Below are positions 35,401 through 50,400 of a stretch of DNA of 64,000 bases, one piece after another (within the stretch, counting starts at the first letter, position 1; every line of letters begins with the position of its first letter). Origin of the DNA: Nectonema munidae (Eukaryota > Nematomorpha > Nectonematoida > Nectonematidae); the NCBI GenBank assembly GCA_030549495.1, contig JAUIRK010000771.1, positions 33,457 to 97,456 of the forward strand, written 5' to 3'. Under the pieces are notes generated by a model. The model searched no databases. It saw only the letters and a program-made list of their open reading frames with translations, and had not been told where the DNA came from. The position numbers and the translations under genes were made by a program.

Positions 35401-38400
35401 TTATTTATTGTTTCACCCAACACAAAAACTTACTTTCTTTATAACAATATTTTACGCGTTTTGCTAACTTTTTTCATCATCAGATCCTATTAGAATCCTG
35501 TTTGTTTTAAACAAGCAGCTATTTAAATGAAAAATGTGCTCTGAGTCTATGTATTAAAATGGATAAAAAAGATAGGATGTTTACCCGTTATTTTTCTTTT
35601 TACAAATAAAATTTTGAAAATAGAAACATTTATATGTAATTCAGTTAAGGTTTTATCTGAAGAAAAATATAATTAATTGCCATTTTGACTGCAAATTCTT
35701 ATCGAAAATTTATTTTTAATGTACAGAATTATGCAAGGACATTTGTTTTTGGAATAGAATATTTTTTGTATAAAAATCATCATAGTGCATTTAGTTTTGT
35801 AAAAATGACTTGCTACACCTTTTTTGTTATATCATTTATTTTTAAATATTTCTTGGCTGATTCTCAAACTTTTCTTTTTTTAATAATTTGCGATAAATAG
35901 CTGAAGGATTCATTACAAAAATTTTTAAATTTATCTAAGACTTATTTTTTAGTTATGATTTTAAATTTTTTTGAGAATAGTACTCAATTGATTGCAACAA
36001 AGACGTAATAGATCGAAAAACTCTGTATAAAGCGGGCTAAGAGTTTTTCTGCTTCATCACATCAAAATTATAGGAAATTATTCCTTTATATTTAATTTTA
36101 TAGTTAAACAAATAATATTTTGTTCTTCTCGTTGTGAGCTTAATAATGTAAACACTTTTTTGCTACTTTCCTCCTTTCGTATAACATAATTTTTTTTCTT
36201 CTAAATATTTCTATTACGTTTGCTCCGTTTTCATGTACATAATTGTTACATTTAATTAATTACAGAAATTAATTGTGAAAATTAATGCATTTTCATTTCT
36301 CCCTAAAGTTTGATTTCTTCTTGTTTGTAAATAAAAAAATCTTTTTTTGATTATCAATAAGGAAATATTCATTTAACTTTTTGAATAGCAAGAAAGTTTT
36401 TTTGCAATGTGTTTACTTTTCTTTTTATCATTTTCTTCTATTTCATACCAAATTTCATTTTTGGGATAATATCTTTTTCAGTAAAAAATTCAGTGCAAAA
36501 AAATGTCATCAAATAAAATGTGGATTCTGTCGTCGAATTATTTTGAAATAGATTAAAGTCCACTAAAAGAATATGAGGCGGGATTAGTATCTAATTCTAT
36601 AACTTCAATATCTTTGTTCATACTTCTGCTTATTTTTGGAAAAAAGTTGTACAAAATGATTAGGCATGAAGTAGCTTGCATCATTAGATAAGCTTATCAT
36701 TGTCTACATTATTATAAATGGTGGCTTAGAGACTCTTTTAACATTTCTTTCTGCTACTACTTAGATACCATGCTATTTTGAAGTATTATTAATTGCACGT
36801 TTCAAACCATGAAAGGGCATTAATTCGGCTTTAAGAGTTGAACATTTTTTTTATCAAATCATTGTAATTTGGAATAAATACCGCATCATCAAAAAGAGGT
36901 ATATAATTATAGGGTATAATTATTTTAAAATTCTAAAAGCTCAAACATTATGAAAAGTCGTACATAACAAAGAAAATTTTCTGAGTTAAACATCACCTCT
37001 GAAGCTGCTCTATGAAAACAGTTATCGTCTCTAATAATTTTTTCTGGATGATAACCTTTTGAAGTTAGTGGACTTGTAAAATTTTACTTAATCGACTTTT
37101 TCAAAGTCGTTATGATACTATATAAAAAACAAATACACCGCTCTACAATTTGTAAAGAAAGATTCTCAAATTTAGCGCTTGCATACAAGTATTTATCTCC
37201 ATGCTCGATGATTAATTAACCCTATTGAACAAGCTTTTTCTAAAATAAAGTTATCAGTCCGAAGGCAACTTTCAGAAAATTCTAATATGGATTTGGTCGA
37301 TTTCATGAAAACTGGAATAAATGAAATTAAGCATTTGATTTGTATTGGCTGGTTTGGTGAAGCTAAAAGAAATATGCAGTTAGCGTTAAATGGATATTAT
37401 TTTTAATTTTTATGATTTTCTAAATTAAATAATTTTATAAATGTGCTTATCAAAATAAACTTTTATTTTTTTTATTTTTTAGATTGGTAATAAATATTTT
37501 TACAAAAATAAATTTTTAGTTTGCATTTTTTAATTTTTTTAGAACTCTAAAAATTTGTAAAAGTTGTGTAATTCAATATATATATCTTCTCTCAACAAAA
37601 AATCCAATATTTTCAAACTCAATAAAAAATCAGTTTTCAAGTCGAACCTAAAAATAAAACTTGAAAACATTTCACTTGAACTTGAAAACGTTTCACTTCA
37701 ATTTGAACACATTTCATTTGAATTTGAAAACATTTCACTTGAACTTGTAATGCTATATACCAAAAAAACAGCCATACAAAACTTTTGATAACAATAATAC
37801 AAACTTTGAAAAGACTTCACTTCATTTCTAATAAAAAAATGAGTTTATTAAAAAACAGTAGAAAATTTAGTAAGTTTTTTAAGAAGCCTAGAAAAAAAAT
37901 TTTTTAATTCTTTTTTTTTAAATCTAAAAGTCTAAATTTACGAGTATTGAAAGCTTCTTATGAGTTTCTCAACTTTCCCGATCAAGGCCGAAAGTCACAA
38001 TGAGAGGACTAGATTTTGCTTTTTATTTTAAAATTGAACATTTATAAATTAAAGTAAATGGTTGAGAAGGAAATTTAAGATTAGTTTTACTCTAAGTTCT
38101 ATTTCATTAAGTTTTCGTCTCATTTTGAAGATAAAAGTTGTGAAACAAGAAGCTTGTTATATAAAATCAAATAAAAAAAGTAGGTGTAATTTAATGAGAA
38201 AAATTTGAGCCATTTTTGTTTTAGTGCAATAAAATATATGTTGTAGAACCTGGTAAATTGTGTTATCAGGAGCACAAAGATGTTCAGAAATTGAAGATTA
38301 ATACGTTCAGAAGAATTTGAGCCATCGTCAGAATAGCTTTCTGCTGTATAGTAAGTAATCAAAGATCTCACTGCTAGGCCTAATGGATTTTTATATGAGA

Positions 38401-41400
38401 CAATATTATTACCTTAAGATTTTATCATTGAGACAATTGAAGACGAAGAATCACTTGACGACAGCATAGAGATTAACGAAAGTTGATGAAAAAGACAAAG
38501 ATAAGACTAAACAAACCAGTGTACACAAGTACAACGATAAATCATAGAGAAATAATGAAACAATATGCTTATATTTTCATTCAATGCCAATATAGGGAAA
38601 TATTCATACACTTTTGTTGATATCGATAGATTGCACATATGAGAGAAAATTGGGTTTCAAGGTTGAGAGTAAAGGAAACCTAAGAGAGTCGACAAAAATC
38701 ACAAAAGGTTCATTATATTGAATATATATATATGAGAAATCGCATTGTTCAAAATGTATAGGAAGAGATTCAAGAAAATTTATTATATTGAACATACAGG
38801 GCGTAAAAATCCTCTGTTTTAAGTATATAAAATCTCATTGAAGCAGACGATTAGTATTGTGTTCCTCAAAGTGTTGAGATATATCGGATGAGAAATATTT
38901 TGTATTCGCGGATGCGGAAGTCTTAATTAATTTTTTATCGGATGCGGATATCATAATAACTATTCTAAGCAAACGCAAGTACTTCTTAAAAATTTAGAGA
39001 GATGTCAATGTATATGTGTTATTATAAAAAATTTGGATAAAGTAAAAAATCAAAAATTCCGAAAAAAACTTTGAGGTATATAGAAAAAAGAAAAATGATA
39101 TGTATTGCGGATGTTGAACTTAAATGATTCGCGGTTGAGGATGTTAAGAGGATGTAACATTTTTGGTGGATAATCCGAATCTGCGAATGCGGATATCCGA
39201 TAAATTTCTATCAAAGGGTTAAAAATAGGGCCGTATCAAGGGATCGTGGCGCCCCAGGCCAAAGGTCCTGAATGGAGCCCCTCACCCCTTGCTCTTTCTT
39301 TTCTCACTCATCACCATCTCATTCTGGCTTAAAAAGTGATTTAGAAAAAAAATGCTCACATTTTTATTAAGCCACATAATTCAGATATATACTGACTGAG
39401 TCGAAGGCAGTTCCAGCTACATTACTCTTCTTGAAGTTTCCTCAGTTGTCTTGGTGGAAACCTTGGAAGGGGAATTTTTTACATCCCCAAGGTTGTTGAC
39501 TGGGCAATAAAATGGCCCCGGGACAATTGCCCCCATTGCCCTCCCCCTTGATACGGTCCTGGTTAAAACATGTAAAATATAAAATAGAAAAGTATTTTGA
39601 ACAATGATTTTTGTTGCAAGTATATTAGTTTTTGACTATCTCTTTTATGAGTTGTCGTATACACAATAAATTAGTCATAAGTGAAAAAATCTCAATAGCT
39701 TAAATTAAAACAAGATCAAAAGAAGAAAAAAAATTTAATATTATGAAATACATAATTCATCTTATAAGTTAAATGATTTTTACTGTTTTGAAAGTTTTAT
39801 ATATAATTTATCATCTTTGAATTTTGAATAAATTTTTGCACATCTATATTTATTTTAAATTTAAATTATTAAAATTTTTTCTTTCTTGAACCTACAGGTG
39901 TACTGCATTCACAAGGCCATATATATTTTTCTTATTTTGAAAACAAAGATTGCCTTGATTTGGCCTGAAAATTTATTATGCTTTTTGTTCATGAGAGATA
40001 TCTTTTTGCATCAACAAAACGCATGTGCATCATATAACAACTAATCATTTTTGTAACCTTGAAAATTATCTTCTTAATTTAAAGCAGTTCATCTTATCTT
40101 TCAGTGACTTTTTAAGCGAACTCATACATGTGCATTTAATTAGCGTGGAAATTAAATAAATACGCTGAGTTTCATATACAGATAATAATCGATCATCAAG
40201 AAGTGAGTGAATTCATTTGAAATTAATATGAACTCTTCAATAAAATAATAAATTAAACACAATCCTATCATCATTCAATAAATTAGTATTACCCATATAG
40301 AAGAAATAAAATAAGCAAATGAACAAATAGCTTTGCCTAGCCTCCTTGTACTCTATAATAATAAATATCTTAAATCATGAAATCATATTTTTTTTACCTG
40401 CGAGACTAGTCTTAAAGATTCTTGTGCCTGCCCAATATGACTAATAAGGCCCCATTTTTCATATATACCCATATTTTATATAAATGTGCTTATATGAGCG
40501 TGTATTTTATTGGGCTCATGTGAAGTTTCTTGACTTTGATAGTGGTGTTCTCATAATTTTGCTGGAATATTTAAAAAATACTGCGCTTTTTCTCAAATCG
40601 CTACAATTTTTCAAAGTTGTAACTATCAAAAATTAAACACTGGAGAACGGTCTAAAATTTAGGTATCTTTTTTTGATAGTTAATGTTGCATCCAAGTTGA
40701 TCCAATTGGGAATCGAACTCAGTCATTGTTCGCTTTGTCCCTTAGGTAATATTAAATAAGCGATTTAACTATGATGGTTCGGATTTTCTAGTTAGACTAC
40801 TCAATTCTGAACTGTTTTTGAATAGTGTAATTTTGATTCAAATATTCTATTTCTAAAGGGAAGTCTTGTTCACACTGTTGTTAAATCCTGATAAATTAGG
40901 TTTTCATTTTTGTCTGAAACGGTAAATTCGTCAATTTTTAAATTCTAGTTAATTGTATATCGAGTATTGGCCTTAGCATATTCAATTTTGATTGACATTG
41001 ATTCGCAAAGAAAATATTTCTGCTCCATATTAACATTTTTTTTAAAAGACTCATTCACTCCCAATGGTCACTTTGTCCACTTGAAGAAAAAATATGATAA
41101 TTTTAGATTTTCCCTTCATAAGTAAATTATATGGCATATTAATGTGATTATGCGTGAAGACCATGTTGTTAACCCGCTGATGGCCAGTGTGACACCGGTA
41201 TACCATGAAATGAAAATTGCCTGCTTTAAGTATATAAAATTCCATTGAAAAAAAGCAGTCGATTAATCTTAAAAATTCTGCTCCTCAAAGGGTTAAAATT
41301 TACTAATTTGCTTTTGCTCAACAAACAGCCCCTATCAAAAATATGGAAACATTGGTAAATCATATCTCTTAAGCATGGAAAATACAGTTTTGGAAGAACT

Positions 41401-44400
41401 AGTTAATCCACAAAAAGTACTATTACTTCTACTACATAAAAAACTTTTACGGGTGAAGGAACATGTTAGGCTATTGCAAAAATATCAGTTTTAAATATAT
41501 ATTGATTAATGATTTCTCATTTAGGAAACAAAAGATTAAAAATTATCTTTTCATAAGAAAAGGGACATAAGAGAAGAAAGGGCTTCATTGTTGCGCTAAT
41601 TTTTGAACTATTAGCTTAATCTGCTTCAAGGCGAAAAGAAAACATATGATGTATTTGTGAAGCCATATTTATACAGATTACATTTTCATGAAAGAAAATA
41701 TCATGAATGCTAGATGTTTGTCATATTTTTTTAGGGTAATGAAAAATTTTTTAGGGGAGCTTGAAAATTAGCGGGGGGCTTAAGAAATAGTTGGGAGGGC
41801 TTGTGTCCCAAAATTTAATAGGTAGCGGGGACTCTTGGTCCTGGCGGTGACCTTGATATAGAAGTTGTACTCTATTGGACGATTCAGTGACAATTTGACC
41901 TCAATACAATATTAATATCAATATATTTAAGGCCAAATGGACGTGCTTCCATGTCGACTTAGGCTTTTTGAAAAAAATATGTACAAATTCTTTTAAAAAC
42001 AAAGTATTTCTTATGATTATTTTTTGAGTAAAAAGTAACATACATATATTGCAAGGCAATAAAATTTAAAAATACGTTTTCTTTATTTATAATTTATTTC
42101 CAACCTTGAGTGTCAGAAAGTAGTGACCTAGTGATGAATTTGAAACATACGATAGGACACAAATTTTTTATAGCACACAAAAATAAACATGTTTTTCTCA
42201 CGGCAGGGCTTTCTCCTAGCCTCCTGCCCTCCCTTGGGCTACGTCCTGATATTAGACGAGAGGAATGAGATATTTTTACTAAAATATTAAAGATATCAAG
42301 GCTATGGAGTGTTACAATAAATACTGAATACAATTGAAATCAAGATTCATCATTAGACTATTAGCAAAAAAGAGACCTTTTTTTATTATCAAAATAGCAT
42401 AAATAATTGAACTTGATTGCTAAATTAAATCTAATTTTAAAATTCTATCATAACGTCTCATAAAGGAATTTATCTATAAAATTTTAAGTGTCAAACAATA
42501 AATCGCTCTGCACTTGGTTCCTTTCCACCGCTAGACTTCGCAAATTCACTTCAAAGTATTCTTTTATCGGTATTTTTCTTTACATATTTCCACCCCGTGT
42601 TTGTTGGAAGAAAGTATTCTTCATTTTAAAATTTAAATCTATTGATTTTCTGAAAAACTGTTTAACTGATTAATTATATTAGTCCAATAATAATCAAGTA
42701 AAGCACAATTCAGCATTCATATCGTGCTTTAAAGGGTTGTCATAACCTTGCTTGTTTAATTTTCCCTAAAAGCGAAATAATTTTATTGATCATGCTTATT
42801 GAAATTACGTTTAAAAATCTATATAAAACATTGCATACAAAATGAGCATTTCAACCAGATCTAGTGTTATGTGTATATTTTACTCTTCAAATAATGATGA
42901 ATCTAGTTCCATGGCTTGTAGATTAATTTCAGTACCTGCGAATTTACATTTATTTCGCCTCACTCAAATTATTATTCACACAGAACTCTTATAGAGTATT
43001 ATAGACCATTATTTTGAGCCAAGGTCATGCGATCTTATTTTTTGACAAAATGTAGACAACATTTTTAAGTCCTTTGATACCTTTATGCATTCAATGACAA
43101 TTATAAAAATAAAACCTTATATAGTACTAATATGAAAGATATTTCATTTTTTATATGATGTGAAATTATCAAAATACATCTATTACCACATAATTTGGAG
43201 TTCAGTGAAACAGATTGCTGTTTTGAATTCTACTATTGTACCTCACGAAATTGAATCGATGATCGTTTGAAGCGCTCCTGTGTCATTGTCAGTAGCACAT
43301 CTTACGTTTACCTTATATAATAATAGATTCAGCAACCAGACAAGTTAGAAGCTAAATTTCCATGAAATGATAAAAAAAGTTTGATTATAAAATTAGGTAT
43401 AGATAATCTAACTAAATAATCTAGGTTTTATATGTGTAAATTTACTAAGCCGAATAGAATAGATCTAAGAATCCTAAAAAATATTATCAATTTTAAATAG
43501 AAGTCCCTAATGCACTACCCTTTTAGAAACCTTTTTTATTAGTAGTAGTTTATTTCATTAAAAATTGTTGTACATACAACATATAGTAGTGAAAAAAAGA
43601 TATGCACAGAAAATTAAGTTTCTGAAGTTTCCGACCCCACGAAGATTATCTTCATGATCGTGAGCATCAGAAAGATTTGGAGGTTTGGAATAAGAGGAAA
43701 AATTTAGGAAAAAAATCAAGAAAAGGTTTCAGTTATTAATAGAAAAAAAGTTAGTAGCAATGAAATAAAAATGGAAAAAACATGTAAAAAAATTAAGGAG
43801 TATAGATAAGTGTAATATGAAATGAGTTGTGTATAGAGGTAGGTGAAGTAAGATATATATAAGTATGGTAGAAAATTTAAAAGTAAAAAAAAATGCAAAA
43901 TATAATAGTATGATATGAGAATGAGCTTTAGGTATTTAGAGTGAAGAAAAAGATTCTATCAGTTTTAATGAATTATTTAATAGTGTTAAGTACGGTTTAT
44001 TTTATAAGTAACAGATTTTTTGAACAAATAGTAGCTATCAAAGTCGAAACTATTGTTCAAGGAGTTAATTGACTTTATTGTTCCGTAGTGATTTGAAGTG
44101 TAGATGGGGATTTAATTCTGAAAAATGTAACAAATGTTTAGATCTGGTATCGTAAGAGTGGTGTTTCTCATTTGTAATAAAGAGTTTTGAAAACTGAGTA
44201 TAGTTTGTTGTGCAAAAATAGAAAAAGATGCAGTGCATAAGAGCGTTAAGTTCATAAATATTCATAAACCTTTTTTTCGTGGGAAAAAAGGAAACTATAT
44301 TCGCAAGTTACTATGAGAATATGCAAAGAATTATAAAGCTAAGCTGTTTGTTTTACATTGTAATAGCAAATAACATTTCCCATCAATTGGCCAGTGTCTG

Positions 44401-47400
44401 CTAAACTGTGTTTCGCAAGAGATTCCAGGAGTGCCTTTAAAAATTTGGAAAAAAATATCCCATAGTATCGCAAAGTAGAAATTGGTGGCTGCTAGGAGAA
44501 AACGAAAATATCTTTACATTTACAGGCATCTTCCTTCGCCAACAATACCTTCGATTAACTTTTAAAGCCGTTTAATCTATGCTGCCCTTTAGTTACAATT
44601 GTTAGGTGAGGAGTTACCCGTTATATTTATCTAATTTAGAGCCATATTTTGGCAAAACTTTCTCATAATTATTTCCAAACTTTTAACTAAAATCTCTATT
44701 ATTCTAATTTATTACCTACATTCAGTAAAATTTCGCGTTAAAGTAGGATAGGTCGAACATTGGATTGTGTCTACTTTTTAACTGCTCTCGACATCGTTTT
44801 ACACTTTGGAATCTACATTTAACTCGAAGCAGGATACTTTTAATATTAAGTAAATAAGATGTATAAAAGTTCTTAATTACTCCTTTTATCTCGAAGTGTC
44901 ACTTTTCTTTGATCATACAACGAATTCAATGTTTTGATAGTAAGCAATGATTAAAAAGTTCCTATTTTTATTTTCAATATTGTTCATGTAAAAAAATTCC
45001 AAATAAATTTTCAAAGATTTTTATCAAACAAAATTTTGTTTCTACATTTTAATATTTTCAAAAAAAAATTTCATTTTTTTCTTTTGTAATTATGGATAAT
45101 ATAGAGCGAGCCTCAATAGTTGTTAGGATGTACCTCTCAGCTTAAAAGTGAAGGTCAGGCGTTCGATCCCCAAGGCTTGAGACTCATAAAAACAAAATCA
45201 CAAAACTGTGATTTACCCTCGCAAGCATAGCGCGATCATATAGCATCACTGGTGAAAGCGCTTTGATATCTCCAACTAATTATGAATAATGCTGTATATT
45301 TAGATATTTTGAAATTATTATTTTGTAAAAATATGTTGATAATAAAATAAATCGTAATAGTTTATTCTCTTACAATTACCACAATAAAGCTTCGGTCACT
45401 CAATCAATGTTTTTAACTTTCCTGAATCGCATTGTCACAAAGCCTCAAATCTTAGAACTTCGGGTGTGTCGAAGTTTTCCCCCTCAGTTTCTATTCAAAG
45501 CGATTTTAATGTACATTATAAGTTCATTAATGTTATTTTATTGTTACTATAAGAGGTTGTTTATTTTTACAAAATTATGTACTCTTAGTCACTGTCCTGT
45601 AAAGCCTATAAAATTTTATAAGAAAGATATCAAATTTTTTTTAAATATTTACATATAATTACAATCATTGTATCAATTTAGATAAATCTTAGAACATATG
45701 AATTGTCTCTTCTACAAATGACTAATTTAGAGATAAAGAGAACATAGGATATACATAGATATTTAGGCATTCTGATTCTAATCTTTTTTCATCACTGCAA
45801 TTACCTCATCTTTGAAATCAACTTAGGAACTATTTTTTATACTTATGCAAAACACTCCTGAAAAATTATATATAGTTTCTAATCCGTTATGGCTACTTAA
45901 TTCGTTATATCAAAAATTAAATATTCATTTTGAATTTAGGTTGCGCCCAAATCATTGAGCCACGTGCAGATCATGATGTGTGGATCCACTTCTAATGAAA
46001 ATGCCTTTAAACTAGCTTTCATTTACAAAATGGTATTATTCTTTGCTGTTAAAAATTTCTAACTTATTTCCTTTTAAAAAGAAAAAAGTTCGTGGCAAAA
46101 TGCGCATCACAGAAGAAATAAAGGAGTCAAGTTTGTTAAATAAAGAACCTGGATGTCCGAAATTATCAATATTATCCTTTTTAGGTGGTTTTCATGGTAG
46201 AACAGCAGGTTTCGTTACACATTTTTTTAATTAAATTTAGCCTACATCTTAATTAGAGAAGTACTGGGGCAAATGCATATTATGTGTATATTTTAAAAAG
46301 TTTAGATTTCTTACTAGATTTTTGAAAACTAAAATTCTGATTACATCTTAAAAACAACATTTTTATTGATTATTAATTGAAATGGTGGCAAATAATAGGA
46401 ATTTTCAAAAGCTATTAGAATAAATTCTCGAGCAATGATCTTTTGTCCCAATTTAATGAGCAGGAGATCTGAATATGAACGACTTGTATATTTTCACTGT
46501 ATACAAAACCTATTTTGAAGTCAGCGTAATCGCAAGTAGAATCAATGTGTGTACTCAGCATAAAATTTCATATGAAATACAGTAAACCCTTTTCAGATAC
46601 CACTGACTCGCTAGCCCTACTCAAAAAGTCGTATTTGAGAGAGTCTTTATAGAGAGGTTTAACCCATTTACGACCAATGTTTCTATTTTGGAACATAAGT
46701 AATTTCATCTTCGTCTGCTTTTTTCTATGACTTTGAATATAAATCGTCTGCGTTTTTTTAGATATCGTCTGCTTTGCTTGGTCTTAAATGGGTTAAATTA
46801 CACTTAAAATATTTTGATTTATTATTAATGTTAGAGTTGTTTCTAAAACGTTATGACAGCGTAACGTCTATATAACTTTTATCAATGTATATAAATTAAT
46901 TCTCAAAACAGGTAAAGAGCAATAGACATGATAGATCCTAGAGATTAACGTGACATTCATATGCACATATACATAATTTGCGTCCCTTCACTTACATGAT
47001 AGAGAACATTTAAAAAATGAAGTTTAGAGTTCTGATGGATGCATAAAAACGTATTCTTTATTAAAAAAAGAATGTTATTTATTAAAAAAGAATGTTATTT
47101 ATTAAAAAAAGATTGCTTGTGTTTGCAATCACTACTCGAATGTCTTTCATTAGGAGTATCAGAATTTTCATCTTGATTTAGTATGCTTAACTTACAAGTA
47201 GAATTTTTTTTAAAATAAAAATCATAACTACGATGACTGCCAAGTCGAACCAAATTTCATCATCGTAGTAAATAGCTAATCACTTTTTAGTTACATGATC
47301 CACTTGAAAAAGTAAAGATTTGCATGACATGATTGTTATTTTTGAATAAATGAACGAATAACATTGCCTTTTTTTAAGAATAGTTTCATTTAAAAGAAAA

Positions 47401-50400
47401 GGCTTGTGAACATTTAAAAATAATAGAACTGGGTCCCAGTGTGAGCATTTATGTAAGTTTTTAATGTGAGCCCCACGGTTTAATATCTCCTGTAATATTC
47501 CTAATTATAAAAAGCGTTAGATTTGTCATTTAACCAAAGTTACCTAACAAAATCATATATTGTTTTAAATATTTAAAAAAGATATCTGAATATTTATACG
47601 TAGACAAATATTAAAAAATTAAATAAAATATTTTTGTTTTAGCTTCCCTTTCTTGCACACACTCAAAGCCTATTCATAAACTAGATATTCCTGCATTTGA
47701 TTGGCCGATTGCACATTTTCCAAAGTACAAATATCCTATTAATGAATACAAGGAATACAATGATTTACAAGATGAATTTTGCCTGGATGATGTAAGAGGA
47801 TATTTAAATTGGTGAAACAAAAATACGCAATCAATGTTAGACAATAGGAAAAAAAGTAGCGTTTTCGCATGAAAAATGATTTATTTACAATTTCGGAATA
47901 ATCTAACTTATTAGAATCAAAATTATTATTCGAGATTTTCTAGTTTAGAAAGCTTCGATGAAATCCAAGCCTTTAAAATTATTAATAAGATTAGATTCAA
48001 TTTTACACTTACTCAGGAAACAAGTCCTTAAGAGCTCCAGGAGTTGTAATATCTGGGGGTCGCGAACCCATACGGGTTTATAAAACGATTTCAAGGGCTA
48101 CTTAAATGGCTGACGTAAAAATTATTCAATTACTTAACACTTTCTTTTTTAGTATTGTCAAATGGTAATACAAATAAGTTATATAACCCCAGTAATTTTG
48201 CATAAATAAATTAGTCATTGGGAATATATGAATTTCAAACAGGAAAATAATAAAATAATTTCAAGACAAACAAAATTTTCAGAGTAATGATTAATTATAT
48301 TAGCGATGATTTCTTTGAAAAATGAAAGCTTCATATAAATTATATTTTATAATCGTGCAAGTTCTTTCTGAATACCATGTCCGTCTTTAAGACAAAGCCC
48401 ATTTGTAAAGCATTTTTTTACATTAAAATTTTTTTTAAAAAAGTAAGATTATTTTGTTTTATAAAATAAAGTAATAGTGTAACATTGAAAAAAGTTTAGT
48501 GACAAATTGATAAGGGTTTATAAATATGGGGTCCTTAACAATAAAAGGTTGAGAGGCACTATACTAAACATTTGACAATATTGACACTATACTCAGTGTA
48601 CGACAAGGTAGAAAATATATAAAAATAGTAGAAGTTATTTTCGATGAATTTACACATCTATGATTTTTTCTGTCGGTTAACTTACAGCGAACCCGTACAT
48701 CATACATGCCAAAAAAAATCAGCGCAATCGAGAACAACGACACGTAACTTTTGATACAAAACTTACTTTCAATAAAGACACTCAGAACACAATTCAAAAA
48801 GCACGCTTGCCGCTCAACCTACTCAAAGCCCTTAGAATAATAGCCGAATGCATACTCGACACTAACGCACAATAGCTACACGATGAAACACAAACACTTT
48901 CTCTCAAAAAACACCTACAACTACTTTTTTCGAAGTCAGACACAAATCGGCTGTCTGAACATTCTCTAAACTACTTCAACACACAATCTCAGCAACCCAG
49001 ATACAAAAAACTAACAAAAGACCACAACATAAACTATACACGCCATCCCGATACTCCAAGCAATACAACACCAGAGTCATTCAAGCAGGCATGTATAACA
49101 TAAACACAGAAATAGTTAGTCAATATCTACAAAGTAGACATGCAAACAAAATCACCAACAAACTCCAACCATCAGCCCTACAGAAGATCTTACACACTAT
49201 GCCAGAAGAACACTTTCCTAATTAAGAACCAACAAATCTCCTCTACTATTGGACATATCTCTAAGCACAGAAGCACGCCCTTGTTGTAAACTATTTCATC
49301 ATCAATCGCATGACACAACATATTTCTTCTTGGTTAAATGGTGTAAACTTCTGAGTGGAAGTTTGAAGACGGCTTGATGGCATAATCTTCACGTGCTGGA
49401 GATTAGGCTGGGTCGACAACTACGCATAAATAAAATAATAAACACTTGCACTAAATTATCTCAATATTCTAACCCCAATAAAATCACAAAAATAATATCA
49501 TTACAAATCAATGCATCAGAACAAACACTCTTGATCAGAACAATACATGCACTCATAAAATAGAGTCACCAAATACTATTTATTCGAGAATATCTTCAAA
49601 AAATTACCCTAAAATACTCAAAAACACCAATTCGCTATATCCGCAATATAATCAGCACGCATAATGTTGAACATTATTTAATTGGACATACAACACCAAC
49701 ACCCATTTATCTCAGGTCTAACTCATACCAAAAAGTAATAGCTATAGAATAATGGAAATTATAATTGTTCTATTGATCCTTTTGGGAATATCTTGCATAT
49801 TCATAAAGTCTTCTTTTTAAGCTACGTTCTCTTAGCCACAAGTGGATACTACTTATTGAGCACGCAATGTGAAATATCATATGAAGCACTGCCTACCATC
49901 CCAGTTGTTTGGTAAAGCACTACTACGAAAGTGTAACGAAACTTCCATACCCCTGTTAAAACTTTTGGGGGAAAAGTGTTCACTCAGTTTAAAAAAAAGT
50001 TTTTTTATGACGAACAGAATGCATTTTTAATGAGATCGTAATGTGGGGGCCAACAACAACATAAAAACAAATTATGCATAATTTTGTTAGCTAAAGAGCT
50101 TATTTTAAGGAAGTTAGTATTATTATTATTATTATTATTATAGATATTTACTTTTTTTAAATTAAATATGGTGAAATATATTTTCAACTGATATTAAGGT
50201 ATCCATTTTAAAAGTATAGGGATTGTATAGCAGCAAAAAGGTTCTTTTTAAGCAAAAACTCATCAATAGATTCTTTGTTTGCGTATTTTTGGTTTAGCAA
50301 ATTTATAAGCATTTTGTCTGCATGCATTCTATTTTTCTATTTCTTAGGTCAGAAAATTAATAACAATTTATAAGTATAAAGCTCCAGTCGCAGGAATCAT

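Noticed and set aside
45155-45175. tRNA gene from the GTTCGATCCC B box
   Set aside because: The acceptor stem does not close and the sequence continues into a body shared with the 59.5-kb copy, so it is a SINE.
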